Assembly: GCA_021904315.1 (NCBI GenBank)
Contig: CM038919.1
Location: forward strand, 12,579,666 to 12,643,665
Source of the DNA: Sphagnum magellanicum
Lineage: Eukaryota > Streptophyta > Sphagnopsida > Sphagnales > Sphagnaceae
Direction of reading: 5' to 3'
Length of the DNA: 64,000 nucleotides
A program made the position numbers and the translations under genes. Of this stretch, positions 12,249-23,865 are shown in pieces (the first letter of the stretch is position 1; each line of letters opens with the position of its first letter). The notes under the pieces were generated by a model that searched no databases, was not told where the DNA came from, and saw only the letters and a program-made list of their open reading frames with translations.

Positions 12249-13045
12249 TGTCGCAACCCTACTTTGAGAAAGTGTGAGGATGAAATTCACACTCCCAAAG
12301 TTGGGACTTGGGGGTCTTTTGGGACTCCCCAAATTTCAGAGTTCGATTGTAGGGACCAAACACCTCACATTGGGTGTTTTTTATATCATTGGAAAGCTAT
12401 CGAAGTGTAGATGTTAAAAATGGCCTTGCATGGGCCATTTGGACATTCACAACACAAGTTATGCCAAAAAGGAAGGCCGAAAGTCAAATTGGCAGTTTGA
12501 CTCCCTGCTATTAAAAGTCGTGAATTGACCCGACCCCGGTGCATGTAGGTGGAGTGCGATACACCATTGGAAAGTTCTCGAGGAGAGCTACAAGTTTGCT
12601 TCAGACCTCATCCCAATCGGAAGTCTAAGCAAGGAATTATGATTTCGCAAAATCCTGGGAGTCCAAACCGGGATAGTTTTGGGACTCCTCCTTGGGAGTC
12701 CTAGGACAAAAAGCCATTCGGATGTGGGTGCCATGGAGAGGCACATAGTATACTATATGGGGGAAGATGGTGGCTTCCCCCGAGTCCGGGCCATGGTGAG
12801 TCATGTGAGTGTAGAGTTACCCATGGCTTGTCCTAGCACCAAGGGTGCTTTAGAAGGTGAACTAACCAACTTGTTGGTTGATTTGATGCAAGTTCGACTA
12901 AGTAAGTAAAACTTGTCACTCTTCCTAATCCCATCCTGGAGCTTCAACATGCTCCTTTACGCTTTTTAATGCTAAGAGCTGGGAGCGTGCCCTGAGTTCA
13001 TCACAATTCCGTTGTTGAGTAACTTAGGGACTTGGGAGCGCGTCA
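12249..13045 (+). mobile_element. Solo LTR, copy B (TGTCGCAACCC family)
   Basis: A 797-bp element in the same orientation as copy A. It starts TGTCGCAACCC and ends GCGCGTCA. It is flanked by a perfect five-base duplication ATATT (12244-12248 and 13046-13050), so it inserted independently of copy A, only 132 bp away. It is clearly older or more diverged than copy A in its middle part. No internal coding region is associated. Confidence 0.88.
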
Positions 13046-13050
13046 ATATT

Positions 13051-14284
13051 GATTCGAATAAATGAAGGTAATGCAAAGTTCTTCACATTGATGGTAAAAT
13101 GCTTTTACTTAAACAAAGTTATGGAGTTTAAATGCAATACTTACATAATCTTGGGATATTTGCATTCACCATGAAACATGGAAGGGTATTGTGTAACTCT
13201 ATGAAAACCTAAAAGAAATACAATATTTGCACCATATTGTGACAATATTCCAAACCATGATACAAGTGAGGGTATTATCAAATTAATCACATTGATGGTA
13301 AAACATAATAAAACAATCACAAACCTAAAGGTATTGCATGTACACATTAGAACTTTGTTGAATAAACCTTACAACATCAATGTGACCAATATTGCAATAC
13401 CTTCATGTACATTTACCCAACGATTTTGCATTGGTCCATTTATGAATTTGAAAATGTCTTTTTATTATATTTAATGTTTACTTAAAATTTTAACATAATT
13501 TTTTTATTAAGATATTATATATGTATGAATGCAAAAAAAAAAATAAAAATCCACACAATTTAATTAATAAGAGATTTTTAAAACTTTATTTTTATTGTCA
13601 ATGGACTTATCAATAAAGCAATGAGCATATTGCATTTACATTTCAACATTTTGTTCAATACCATCAATGTGACCAATTTAGTAATTTGGCATGATATATT
13701 AAACATGGATTAAATATGAGAAAAAAAAACTCGATATATTTCATGGTTAATGACATTATGAAAATATAATGAGGATATTATAGTTACATTTATAAACCTA
13801 TACCATCAATGTGGCTAGATTTGCAATACTCTCATTCCAATTTGCATTGGTCCATTAATGAATTATTGTCATTAATGATGTTAAAAAAAACTTTAACTTA
13901 TATTGTTTAATTAAAATATTACCAAATTAAAAAAATAAATCAAATATTATATCTCTAAAAATGAAATAAATAAATAATTAATCAATTAAATCATGATTTC
14001 AATTAAAATATTTTCAAAACTAAAAATTAATAGATTATGCACCATTTATATTTTTTGAATCATAAATAACCGTTCATTTATTCAAATAAACTTCACATGT
14101 GTTTTAGGTTTAATAAAATATGAAAAAATACATATTTTAATAGAAAAGGGAATACAAATTGAAATGTGACAATTAATGATCATTAATGCCATTATTTGAT
14201 ATGTTATTCTTTAAATTTCAATTTACATAGACTAACATGAGATTACATGCATTAATTAAACATACATAATTAATAAGTTATCTT
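13051..14284. other. AT-rich intergenic DNA with recurring GTATTGCA-type motifs
   Basis: Strongly AT-rich. Motifs such as gcaataccttcatgtaca and ggtattgcatgtaca recur (for example near 13333 and 13392), as do phrases like aacatcaatgtgacc. No ORF of interest. Confidence 0.5.
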
Positions 14285-15290
14285 TTGGATAGGTTTTGGT
14301 AGGCTTATGCAATGCCCCAATAATGTATAAAAATGTGCTCGACCCAAAAGGATATACTGGATAAGGGTATTGTAATTTAATTCCATCTTTTTGGCCATGA
14401 GCCCTTCAAATAGCTTGGAAAATGATTCAACCCATGGTGTTTTACAAAAAACCCCAATTAGGGTATTGATTTCCCTTTAGGTTTTGGTAAGGTTATATAA
14501 TACCCTAAATAATGTAGAAAGATATGTGATTGACCCAAAAGCATTTTTGCGATACTAGACAAGGGTATTATAATTTAATTCCATCCTTCTGGCCATGAAT
14601 AATATTCCTTAGATACCTTAGGCAAAATTTGATGCAGCCCATGGTGTTTTATAGAATACCCCAATTAAGGTATTGATTTCCTTTTAGGTTTTTGGTAAGG
14701 TTATGTAATACCTTGCTAATTGTCATAATATATGTGATTAACCCAAAAGCATTTTTGAGATACCATGAGAGGCGTAATGTAGCTTCATTCCATCCTTTTG
14801 GCCATGAATGATAAAGATATTGTAATTTAAGTCAATCATTTTGGCCATGAACAATACCCCTTTGATAGTTTAGGCAAAAAATGATCTAGCCCATGTTGTT
14901 TTGTAAAATACCCCAATTATGGTATTGATTGACCCCAAAGCATTTTGGGGATATTGAACAAGAGTATTGTAATTTAATTCCATCATTTTAGCCATGAGCA
15001 ACACCCTTCTGATAGCTTACATGGAAAATGATTTAGCCCATGGCGTTTTACAAAGCACCCCAATTAGGGTATTGATTTCTTTTTAGGTTTTTAGTAGGGT
15101 TATGCAATACCCCACTAATTATCAAAATATATGTGATTAACCATTTGGCATTTTTGGGATACCTTGGGAGGGATATTGCAGCTTCATTCCATCCTTATGG
15201 TCATGAACAATACCTTTCATAGTGTTCAACAATAGTTGATTGGCCCCAAAACATTTCTTGGATACTTGAGAAGGGGTGTTAGATGTTTAT
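14285..15290. repeat. Tandem array of a roughly 150-250 bp unit
   Basis: The phrase ccccaatta-ggtattgat recurs at about 14452, 14659, 14911 and 15058. Each is accompanied by copies of gacccaaaagcatttttg, ttaattccatccttttggcc and cccatggtgttttaca. Units are variable in length (spacings 207, 252 and 147 bp) and moderately diverged. No coding potential. Confidence 0.75.
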
Positions 15291-15605
15291 GGATTACACA
15301 TTATGGGGTATTACAATTGAATTGGATGTATATAAGCAAGAAACTTTCATTGTTTTGTACATTATTTGGAGTTTTAGATTTCACTATTAATTGCATTTAG
15401 TTGTGATTAACAATCATTCATTGACGCATATTGGTTATCAAATCATTTAGATATTATTTTAACGCATTCATTGGAGTTTATTTTCCAATGCCAATTGTGT
15501 ATAATTCAATTCTATTTGGTGGAAGGTGTAAATGGTTAACTATTAATGAAATTTGAGTCACACATATATTAAGTCCAAATATGGGTACAAGTGACAAACC
15601 TTTTT
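15291..15605. other. AT-rich spacer, nothing recognised
   Basis: Short non-coding stretch between the tandem array and the transposase remnant. Confidence 0.5.
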
Positions 15606-18352
15606 TTATTCTCTAGTCTTCTTTTTATGAATATGTAAGTGTTCCATCATTGTTTTGTGCCAATCCTTCATCCAATTGATGGAATTCTCAAAGCCATCAT
15701 CCACCTGGCAAAATACCATTCCCGGGTGCATGGAATCATTAACCTGAACCAAATGAAGGTGGTGAATGTTTGATCCAACTCCTTGAAGAAGTGATGTTGC
15801 ATGGTCGTACAATTTGATGTTTGCACTTGTGGTATGTTTCGCAACGATCTTAGCCATTATTTCATGCAAGTGGGTTAGGGCTCAATCCATGAGTGTGGAT
15901 GAACCTTCCAGCACATCAATATTATCAAAACAATTGTCTTCATCCATGGCCATAAACCCCTCAACGTCAATAATGTTGACTTCATTGACTAGATTTTGGT
16001 TGTAATCTTCATCATTGGATGCACCATCATCCAATTACAAGTATGCCATGTCAATAAACATGCATTTCAAACCACCATGGTGAGGTCCATAATATGTGCC
16101 GTAATACTCAATGATATTCTCCATTGTAAGGTTGATACATGTCAATATAACAACAATTTGATGTTTACAAAAGTTGCCTTGCAATGGCCATTCATAAGTG
16201 CAATTTGCATATTCAGTGAAAGGGGCATGAATTTTGTAAATAACGATAGGATGGTGTTGGCTTTGCACTTGTCAAACATCATCACCATCACCCCTTTCAA
16301 AGGTAGGTGAAATCACATTAGTGTGTGGAATTTAACTAGTTTTGTCAACACTTACCACCACAAACTCGTGCCATGACCTTGTTTTTTATGAACCTTTGTT
16401 TTTTCATCTCGACTTGGTGCATATAATGTCGTGCCATAATTGTGGTTAGCCTCCACACTAACTAGTTGGATGCAGTGCCCCTTCAAACCTTTAGTCTCAA
16501 GAGAAAACCAACATTTTAGAGCCCCATGATAAGACTCTATGCTAATTAATGTGTCTTGATTCGAGTGTGGGACTTGACAAAGCCCAACCATCCAAAATTT
16601 TGCATGGACATGCACAACATACTTTCAACCCATGATGTAATTTAAATATGTGTGAAAAATGAACATGCATTCATGTAATGTATCCATAACAAAAAGGTTT
16701 TAAATTATGTCATATTTGGAAGGGGTACCCTTTATTTACCAAGTTGGCAATAATAAGCCCAAAAGTATCTTGTCCAAACAACACTAGGTTGTAAGTTATG
16801 AAAATTCTCCACCACCATCTCCCCCCTAAGTGCCTTGAAATCATCAATGGTTTCATTTGGGTTGATGGACATGAACATCACCATGTGGAGGTGATCAAAC
16901 ACTACACATTTGACCATTAGATTCTTGATTTTTTCCATGGAGCGCAAGCGCCATGCTTTCAACACATGCCATGTGCAAAGAAAAATTGGGACAAGATTTC
17001 GACCCCACACAATCCTGCCATGGTACACCCAACATCAATGTGTTTACCATGGCCTTTACCATGAACAATAAATATGTTATGGAATCCCCATGCTAAAGTA
17101 GTACCAAAACATAAGACAATGCAACAAAAAATAAAAAATCAATGTACAACCTATCGTAATGCTTGGAATTCGTGTGGGGCATCATCCACAATGAAACATG
17201 ATGGTTTCCAATTTAGTATATGTGAAAGAAGCTTTGCTATAGGGCACTCAACCACTCCACCAAATCTTCACACGTTTGTCGACTCGTGATAACCCAAGCA
17301 ATTGGCACCTTGTGCGATGAACCATCAAATGCCATCAATGTGAATAAGTGGTATTTCAGATCGTTGGTGCCAAATATGGCATCCATAGAAATAAACTTGT
17401 TGTGATCAAATTGGAGCATGGCTTGAAGATATGTAGGTGTCTGGATCCCTATGGTGAAAGGGACATGAATCCCATTCACCTCACTTGCATTCTAGAAATA
17501 AAAAACATCATCAAGTTGAGCACAAACCCATGATTGAATGGAAAGCATTGGGTTTGTGTGCAAGTGCCAAGTGCATTTCTTGTGCTTCCAGTCCAAGTAG
17601 GCAATATCTTGGAGTCGTAGGAAATCATCCCGAGTCATCCACTCATTTGCATTTGCTCATGCCCACCAAATTTCTTTGTGCTTGTCATAAATTTGCTTCA
17701 TGGTGTGCCCTAACCTTAATTGGGTCCATATAAATTCCTTCAACTTGTGAAACACACATGGAGCATATGTCAACATTTGTGATGTGGACCCTGGGTCACA
17801 TGCATTGTGAGTAGGATCTCCATTGGCCCAAGTATGAGTTTGATGGTAAAAAATGATTTTCACCACATTGGGCCGTGTGTAAAGCCTCTTGATGGAAAAG
17901 TGGGCCAAACAACTATGTTTGATTGACCTCATGTGGTTGGGGTCTTCCTAGTGTTCTTTTGGCCCATAATTACATTCATACCTACAAAACATAGTTTACA
18001 CTCAATCAAATCAAAAGACACAAAAATGATTAAGCCTATAACTTCCAAAAATGACCAATGGAAAGGGTTTATAGGTTTTGAAACCATACAAAGTATGTCC
18101 AAGGTGATTTTTTATCGTTGGTTTTTTAACATCTTGTTGAGGGGACAAATTCTTGGAGATGTTCCATCAAACTACAGTTTGCATATCCTTTTGTTCACCT
18201 TGCAAAAAATCAGAAACACGAGCATGAGGGATGTATGCAGTTTCAATTGCCACCTTGTTTTGGCCTTCATGCCTAAACCCATCTTTCCACACCAAGTCCA
18301 CATTCGAGAAAGGTGACTTTGTTGAATTTTGGATTTTGATGGATTGGGACAA
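15606..18352 (-). mobile_element. Decayed Mutator-like (MULE) transposase with SWIM zinc finger
   Basis: A minus-strand series of open segments in transposase order, broken by stops and frameshifts. The N-terminal part is at 18352-18167 and 17932-17657 (FSIKRLYTRPNVVKIIFYH; KEFIWTQL-LGHTMKQIYDKH). The start of the MULE catalytic domain is at 17479-17237, with MDAIFGTNDLKYHLFTL and VPIAWVIT. The next segment (17028-16732) contains PIFLCTWHVLKAWRL. Another follows at 16615-16352. A SWIM-like finger lies at about 16268-16035 (YEWPLQGNFCKHQIVVI; C, C and H retained, first Cys region eroded). A final block is at 15869-15606. This MULE-plus-SWIM arrangement is known from plant Mutator-like and FAR1-related families. 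It is not functional here. I could not locate terminal inverted repeats. Confidence 0.75.
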
Positions 18353-19181
18353 TGGCCCATGTTTTGAATTGTCGAAGGAATAACCCTGTAGTAGGAGTCC
18401 TCAACTTGTGAAAACCCATGGAATGCCTTCACAACTTTACAAATTGTAATAACCCTAATCAACAAAGCCATTAAACACTAATGAAGAAGAACAAACCATG
18501 CTATGGGCTACACCAATGTCAAAAATGGGTTCCAATGACATGAACACAACATTTTTGGAGAATGATTCTATGTAGAAGTAGAGTCTAATGACACCATTGA
18601 AATTCACAACAACTAGAACTGAAAAACCAAGTAAATAATAGAGTTGATATGAGTATTAGTGAATTACAATTCTGAGTGACTAAAACCTTTGCAACTTGGA
18701 AGATCAAACCTAAATGTTCGATTGATTAAAGTTTGATTGGATTATGGACATTTTGAATTGGAAACGTTTTGTATATTGTTTCTAAGCATTACTTTGTTTG
18801 TGATCATTGTTGAAAAAGTTCAAATGCTAAATTTGGGTGTAAGTTGATTTTGGATTCAAGAAATGGAAGATTGAATTTGTTGAACAAATGTGCAAATGTT
18901 TAATTCATAAGTAAAAACACAAAGGGAAAAAAACAAAAAGCAACAATACACTTAAGAAAGTTGGAACCAACAAACCATGAAAGTCAAAAAAACAAAACTT
19001 AGGAATTTTCGCACAACCAAAATCAAAATATCCACCCATCCATACGAATACATAAAGAGAACATTAATCCACCATTGGGTAGATGGGCAAGGTGAAATAA
19101 TCCCTTTGCACCCATTAGAATGGGTAGCCTTGAGCTTAGCCAATTCCATCTTGGTTGAATGGCCATGGCATATCATGGCAT
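18353..19181. other. AT-rich intergenic DNA outside the inverted repeat
   Basis: No recognised gene. It may include the far 5' end of the MULE. The duplication begins at about 19182. Confidence 0.45.
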
Positions 19182-20639
19182 CAATATGGGACATGATGGA
19201 GCTGTCATAGAAATTTTTTGGGGACATCACTGGAACAAGAAAACCTTTTTAGTGATATATCATTTTTATTTTGGGAGAATATATATCATAGTTGTTTTAT
19301 GTAGAAGATTATGATATGTCACGCATTTTTCTATGCTTTCAAATTTGAATAGAAATGGCATCATCATGGAACACATATGTCAGTGATCTTCAATATGCTC
19401 CCATTCCATAGAGGTCAATTTGTGATCATAAATATGATGTAGTTGTTCCCTACCTTGAATGTATAATATCTGGATCTTTTTGCAGAGTCGTTTTGTAATC
19501 ATAGATACAATGTAATTGTTCCCTATCTTGATTAAAAACGACAATTATATTTCTAGGTCATTGTGTCCATCATTGTGGATAATATATGGATGAAAAAAAA
19601 ACAATGAAAGAATGAGCTCCTATGTTCTATTGCTAAATTATCATCCATTAGTCATATTGGTAACTAATTTATGACTAGAGCCTTTTCCGCATAGGATGAA
19701 TTGTTAAAGATTATGGTTGTAGTCATTCACAACTCATTTAAATAGTCATTTAGGGTTTGTAGTCATTGATGCCTTGATTGCAAAAGACAAGATTCCTGCT
19801 AATGTGCTAGCAATGCCTGCATAATTGAAGTGCACCACTTGTACCTAGCTACAACCAATGAGGAAAAACTTGGACAACAAACACATGAAGCACAGAGGTG
19901 AGAGAGGGCACTGGAAGATTGTCATTACACTACTACAACGAGAAAGCCAAGCCCGAAACCCTCACATGGGGGTGTTATTTACAACTTTAGGGTTACACAA
20001 ATACCAGATTACCCATGGCCATCAATTTCTTCACCTTTTCTTCTAAAAAGACCTAGGCCAATTGTGTTTGACAAACTTTTTTCCATAAAAACCAACCAGG
20101 TTTCATTTTCATCCAATTTAAACAAGGGTCAGATCTGTGACATTTGTCAAATGCTTGTGGAACATTCATAAGGTGGTGACATGCTTGCTCATAACGCAAC
20201 AAAGTGTGTTTTTTTATAAATTTGAGCAAGTGGACCTGTGCAAGTTTTGAATCAATTATATGCATAGAGGGTGGGGGCATATTTTCCTGGTCTCTCATCC
20301 AAATGCTGCGATCTAAATGGCTGCAGGTGCAACCGGAGATGGGCCACAACTTCTCTTCAGGCACCATGTCCAAAATGACCATGACCAGCGCAGCACACCA
20401 TTCTGAGTCCTTCAGTATTCGATGACCAGCCTATCTACCCTAGGTAGTGGTAAGACACTGCTGTGTAGATTGTGATTGCAAGTTCTCAAACATTGAAGTT
20501 GCAAATAAGGTGTGCCAAAATCAAAGCAGAACCCACTTAGAGCAGCCCAAGTTTTGTGCAAGCTGGTTTTCCAGACTCCATAAAGACTATCACGGCATTT
20601 TCTAAACTGAGAGTGTGGACTAAATTTCTGCCTTTGAAT

Positions 20640-20880
20640 CAAATCCTGATATTACAGACTTGGACTTGAGAAGATGTATTGAAAACCCATCCTAATTTTT
20701 GCATGACAAAAGTCCTGATATTGGCACCAGCAGCAAATATGCATATAATTGACTCAAAACCCACACAAAGTAATCTTTGCAAGAAAAAAGTCCTGTCAGA
20801 TAATATTGCACAACGAGCGTAGCATTGCATTGCATATAATCAGATTCAAAACCCATACAGATTCTTGCAAGACAAAGTCA
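20640..20880. repeat. Three imperfect copies of a 74-92 bp unit in the GST 3' flank (left arm)
   Basis: The phrase caaaaccca-aca followed by ttgca-gacaaaagtcctg occurs with AAAACCC at 20682, 20756 and 20848. The same set is present in inverse order in the right arm at about 34140-34390, so the repetition predates the arm duplication. Confidence 0.55.
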
Positions 20881-21242
20881 TTGAGCTAGAAGAAGCATGA
20901 TGATGTTGCAGAAACCAGTGATTTCCACCAACAACACAATTTTATGAAGTCTGGAATTTTGTAGAACAAAATCTGTCAAAAAGTCTGAAATAGTTCACTT
21001 CAGAACAGGAGACTTTGACATGTGCAAAGCAGGTGCCAAGGTGGCTACATACAAGTCCACCACACCCAATTCTTCCTCTCTTCAAACATCATGTGTGAAG
21101 AAGAAGAAGAAGAAGAAGAAGACCCTCGTTTAGGTTTTAGGGTTGCATATTCATTGCATTCTTCTGAAGTCAAAGACAATCATCAGATCACATTTGATGA
21201 CATCATTGCATTCTTCAGAGCCTCTGAGATTCCCAAAAGCAA

Positions 21243-21245
21243 TTA

Positions 21246-21276
<31 letters not shown>

Positions 21277-22491
21277 GCCTGTATGATCTGAAGAACCTTC
21301 TGCCATGAAGGGCGGGAAGAGATATCCTCCCACCAAGCATTGAGATGCTTCCTGGAGGTGAAGAGCTCGCCCTTCTTGGCAACATTGATGAGGTTATTGG
21401 TGACAGGAATGTGAGCAAGATCAGCCAAGCTGAAGAAATCGCCTGCCAAGTACTTGTGACGGGTGAGCTGGGCTTCATAGACGTCCAGTATCTTCTCCAG
21501 CTTCTCCAGCTGCTCCTTCACGACTGCTTCGTTGGTGGGTCTCCCTTGCAAGATTTGCGCGAAAACGCATTCAAACACAATCTTCCCCGCGCAAGGATTG
21601 TAGTTCTGAGATTCCACTTCTAGCCATTGGTTCACTAGAGCCTTCTCGCGCTCTGTCTTGCCGAACAACGCAGTTCCCTGTCCCTGGTACTTGTCGCTAA
21701 TGTATCTTGCGATGGCACGCGACTCTGTGATGGTAAACATCAGCGGAAGAACAGAACATCAGTACGTCAAATTGAAGAAACCGGAGGAAGAAGAAGAAGA
21801 AGATTTGTATCGAAGAAGAATCCAATTTCCCTGCTGCAGCACTGCAACCAACTACATACATCTTCCCTTGAAATCCGAAGACTAGTGGGAATAGTAATTA
21901 GTGCTCACCGTAGAGGGTAAAATCTCCATCCTGGAAGGCGGGAATCAGTCCGAAAGGCTGTAAAACATGAAGCAAACAAATTTTCTTAAGCTTCACAACA
22001 TGATCGCAAAGAACCTGGAAATGCAGCATCCGCAATCAGTCATCACCAGAGCTCAACGCCCTCACAGCTGATCTTGACCCATATGCAGCTCTGGGCCTTA
22101 CCAATTCAAGCCGTCCAGAAAAGACCACGACCTGGCGCTCAGTTACTGTACCACAGTCTAACTTACGCATGAGATCCTCAAATTCCCAGCTGAGTTCAAG
22201 ATGGTTCTTCCGGAAGAAGACGATCATAGCTCTGGTACTACAAAAGCAAAGCACCACTCCCCAAGAAGAATAGTAAACTGGAAAGTGTTCCAGAGGACTA
22301 GAGAGATGGAACAAAGAAGGTGGGGACGCGGCCAGTACCTGCAACTTGAGGTACTCGGGTGTCTTGTTCGCGCCGGTGAGCAGATCAATGGGGACCATCT
22401 GGTAGTCATCCACGTTCTTCTCAGCAAGAGTGGTGAGCACTCTGGTTACGTTGGCGGAGTAGGCCTTTCCGTAAACCTTAAGGGACGCCAT
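21243..22491 (-). CDS. GSTF-like: Phi-class glutathione S-transferase, left copy, three exons
   Basis: Cytosolic glutathione transferase that conjugates or reduces electrophiles with glutathione. Exons on the minus strand: 22491-22339, 21957-21909 and 21724-21243, all GT-AG, giving 227 residues, close to the usual 210-230. The thioredoxin-fold N-terminus reads MASLKVYGKAYSANVTRVL; Ser12 in the Y-S-A-N segment is the expected catalytic serine. PFGLIPAFQDGDFTLYESRAIARYI is the glutathione-binding cis-Pro and E-S block spanning exons 2 and 3. The all-alpha C-terminal domain contains AGDFFSLADLAHIPV, the phi-class N-capping region. The protein ends in nine consecutive glutamines and a Lys, encoded by a pure CAG tract; this is unusual for the family. 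It differs from the right copy at one residue only (Gln216 here, Glu there). A TATA box lies about 240 bp upstream of the start. Confidence 0.93.
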
Positions 22492-22728
22492 GGGTTCAAG
22501 TTTTTCCTCAAGAGTAAACCTCAGAAAACGAAAAAAAATAAAAAAAACAGGCGATCCAAAATTTCGAATATGGAAATTGGAGGTGAGAAGAAGAGCAGGA
22601 AGAGTATGCAAAATTTATTCAATAGAGCTGAGCAGAGGAGCTGGAGGTCGAAAAGCTCGACAGCAACGGAAAAGAAGGCACAACAGGAGGGCGATGTCGG
22701 AGAATGAAACTGAGCGAGATTTTATAGA

Positions 22729-22735
22729 GCCGATG
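22729..22735 (-). promoter_or_regulatory. TATA box of left GST copy
   Basis: TATAAAA on the minus strand within the conserved context ggctctataaaatctcgctc, about 238 bp upstream of the ATG at 22491. The identical element is at 32302-32308 in the other arm. The implied 5' UTR is about 200 nt. Confidence 0.6.
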
Positions 22736-23478
22736 GGACGGGAGCTGGGCACCGTCGCCGGGAGCTTCCCTTTTTTTTAGCTCCGCAGACAAGAGTCTTC
22801 GTTCCGACAGAAGAGCGGAAAGGTCGCGCGCGCGATGCAGCTTAGGAAGCTGCTGGACCGTTTTCCTTCGGGCACACACATTGGGCAGCGCCTTTTTGTT
22901 TTTTTTTTTTCACGGGCGGAATTTCGCTGGAAACCGAAACTGAAAACTAAGAATTCGAAAAAGAAATGATTTTCAAGGTTTTCAATGGTCAGTAGTGAGG
23001 AAAAAATAAGAGGGCTTGAATTCACAACTCATGAGTTGTTTTCATGTGGTAGTAATTAGGCATCTACCGACATTAGTAGCATGAGTTTAGCATTAATGTT
23101 GATTGCAACAAATATATCTTCCACCTTTCATGAAGTCTGGTTACTTATAACCTTTCTTTTTCACTGGCAAAAATTTTTTGGTCAAAAAGCGAAATTAAAA
23201 TCAAAGAAATAAATTGATGTGATTTTGGAGGTTTTCAATCGCCACAAAATGAGAAAAAAAAAGAAAAAGTCTTTGTATTTGGATATTTGGTTTTCAGTGT
23301 GTAGCCAAAAATATAGAAATGATGATTAAAGATTTGTACTTATTTATAGTTTACAGCTAGATTTGGCTAAATCTTCCTAGGGATGACATCATTTTTTTGA
23401 ACACGTTCCTGAGATGATGTCATTTTTTGAACAGCTTTGTACGCATGAGTGTCAGTTTGATTGCAACGCCGCCATCCT

Positions 23479-23495
23479 CCCCCCCCCCCCCCCCC
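23479..23495. repeat. Poly-C tract (17 bases) in left arm
   Basis: Homopolymer run. The corresponding right-arm site (about 31539-31560) reads as interrupted G/C-rich sequence, showing instability of this tract between the arms. Confidence 0.8.
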
Positions 23496-23865
23496 AAACC
23501 ATAGAAACAAGTGCACAAGTAACAATCTAAAACTGTGTTTGTAAATAAATATTACACATGGAATTGTTAGTTCACACAAGAGAACTAAGAAAACAAATTC
23601 AAACAACCAAATTCAGTAATCTCATTGGCTTGAAAGAAAATTTTCAAACACATACACATAACCCTATTTTGCTGAACATTAAAAATAATGATCCATTTTG
23701 ACGATTTCATTTTGTCCTCTAAAATTTTCACAAACATACCAAAACCTATTAGCCTGCACATTGAATTTAATTGTTAGTTCACTCAGGATAACTCAGAAAA
23801 AAAAAATTCAGATGAGCAAATGCAGCAATTTCATTGATCATAACAAAATTTCCCATCATACTTAA

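Larger units (their letters stand above)
19182..23865. repeat. Left arm of a large inverted duplication
   Basis: The reverse complement of this 4.7-kb block matches 31170-36624 along its length: GST gene, promoter, 3' flank and distal AT-rich sequence. The outer edge is sharp, with identity starting at caatatggga (19182) opposite the end at 36624. The inner edge near 23865 fades at a block containing atttcattgatcata. In the outermost roughly 205 bp I count about 20 differences (about 10%). GST intron 1 differs at about 3% and the coding exons at under 1%. The right arm carries about 0.8 kb more near its distal end. Confidence 0.9.
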
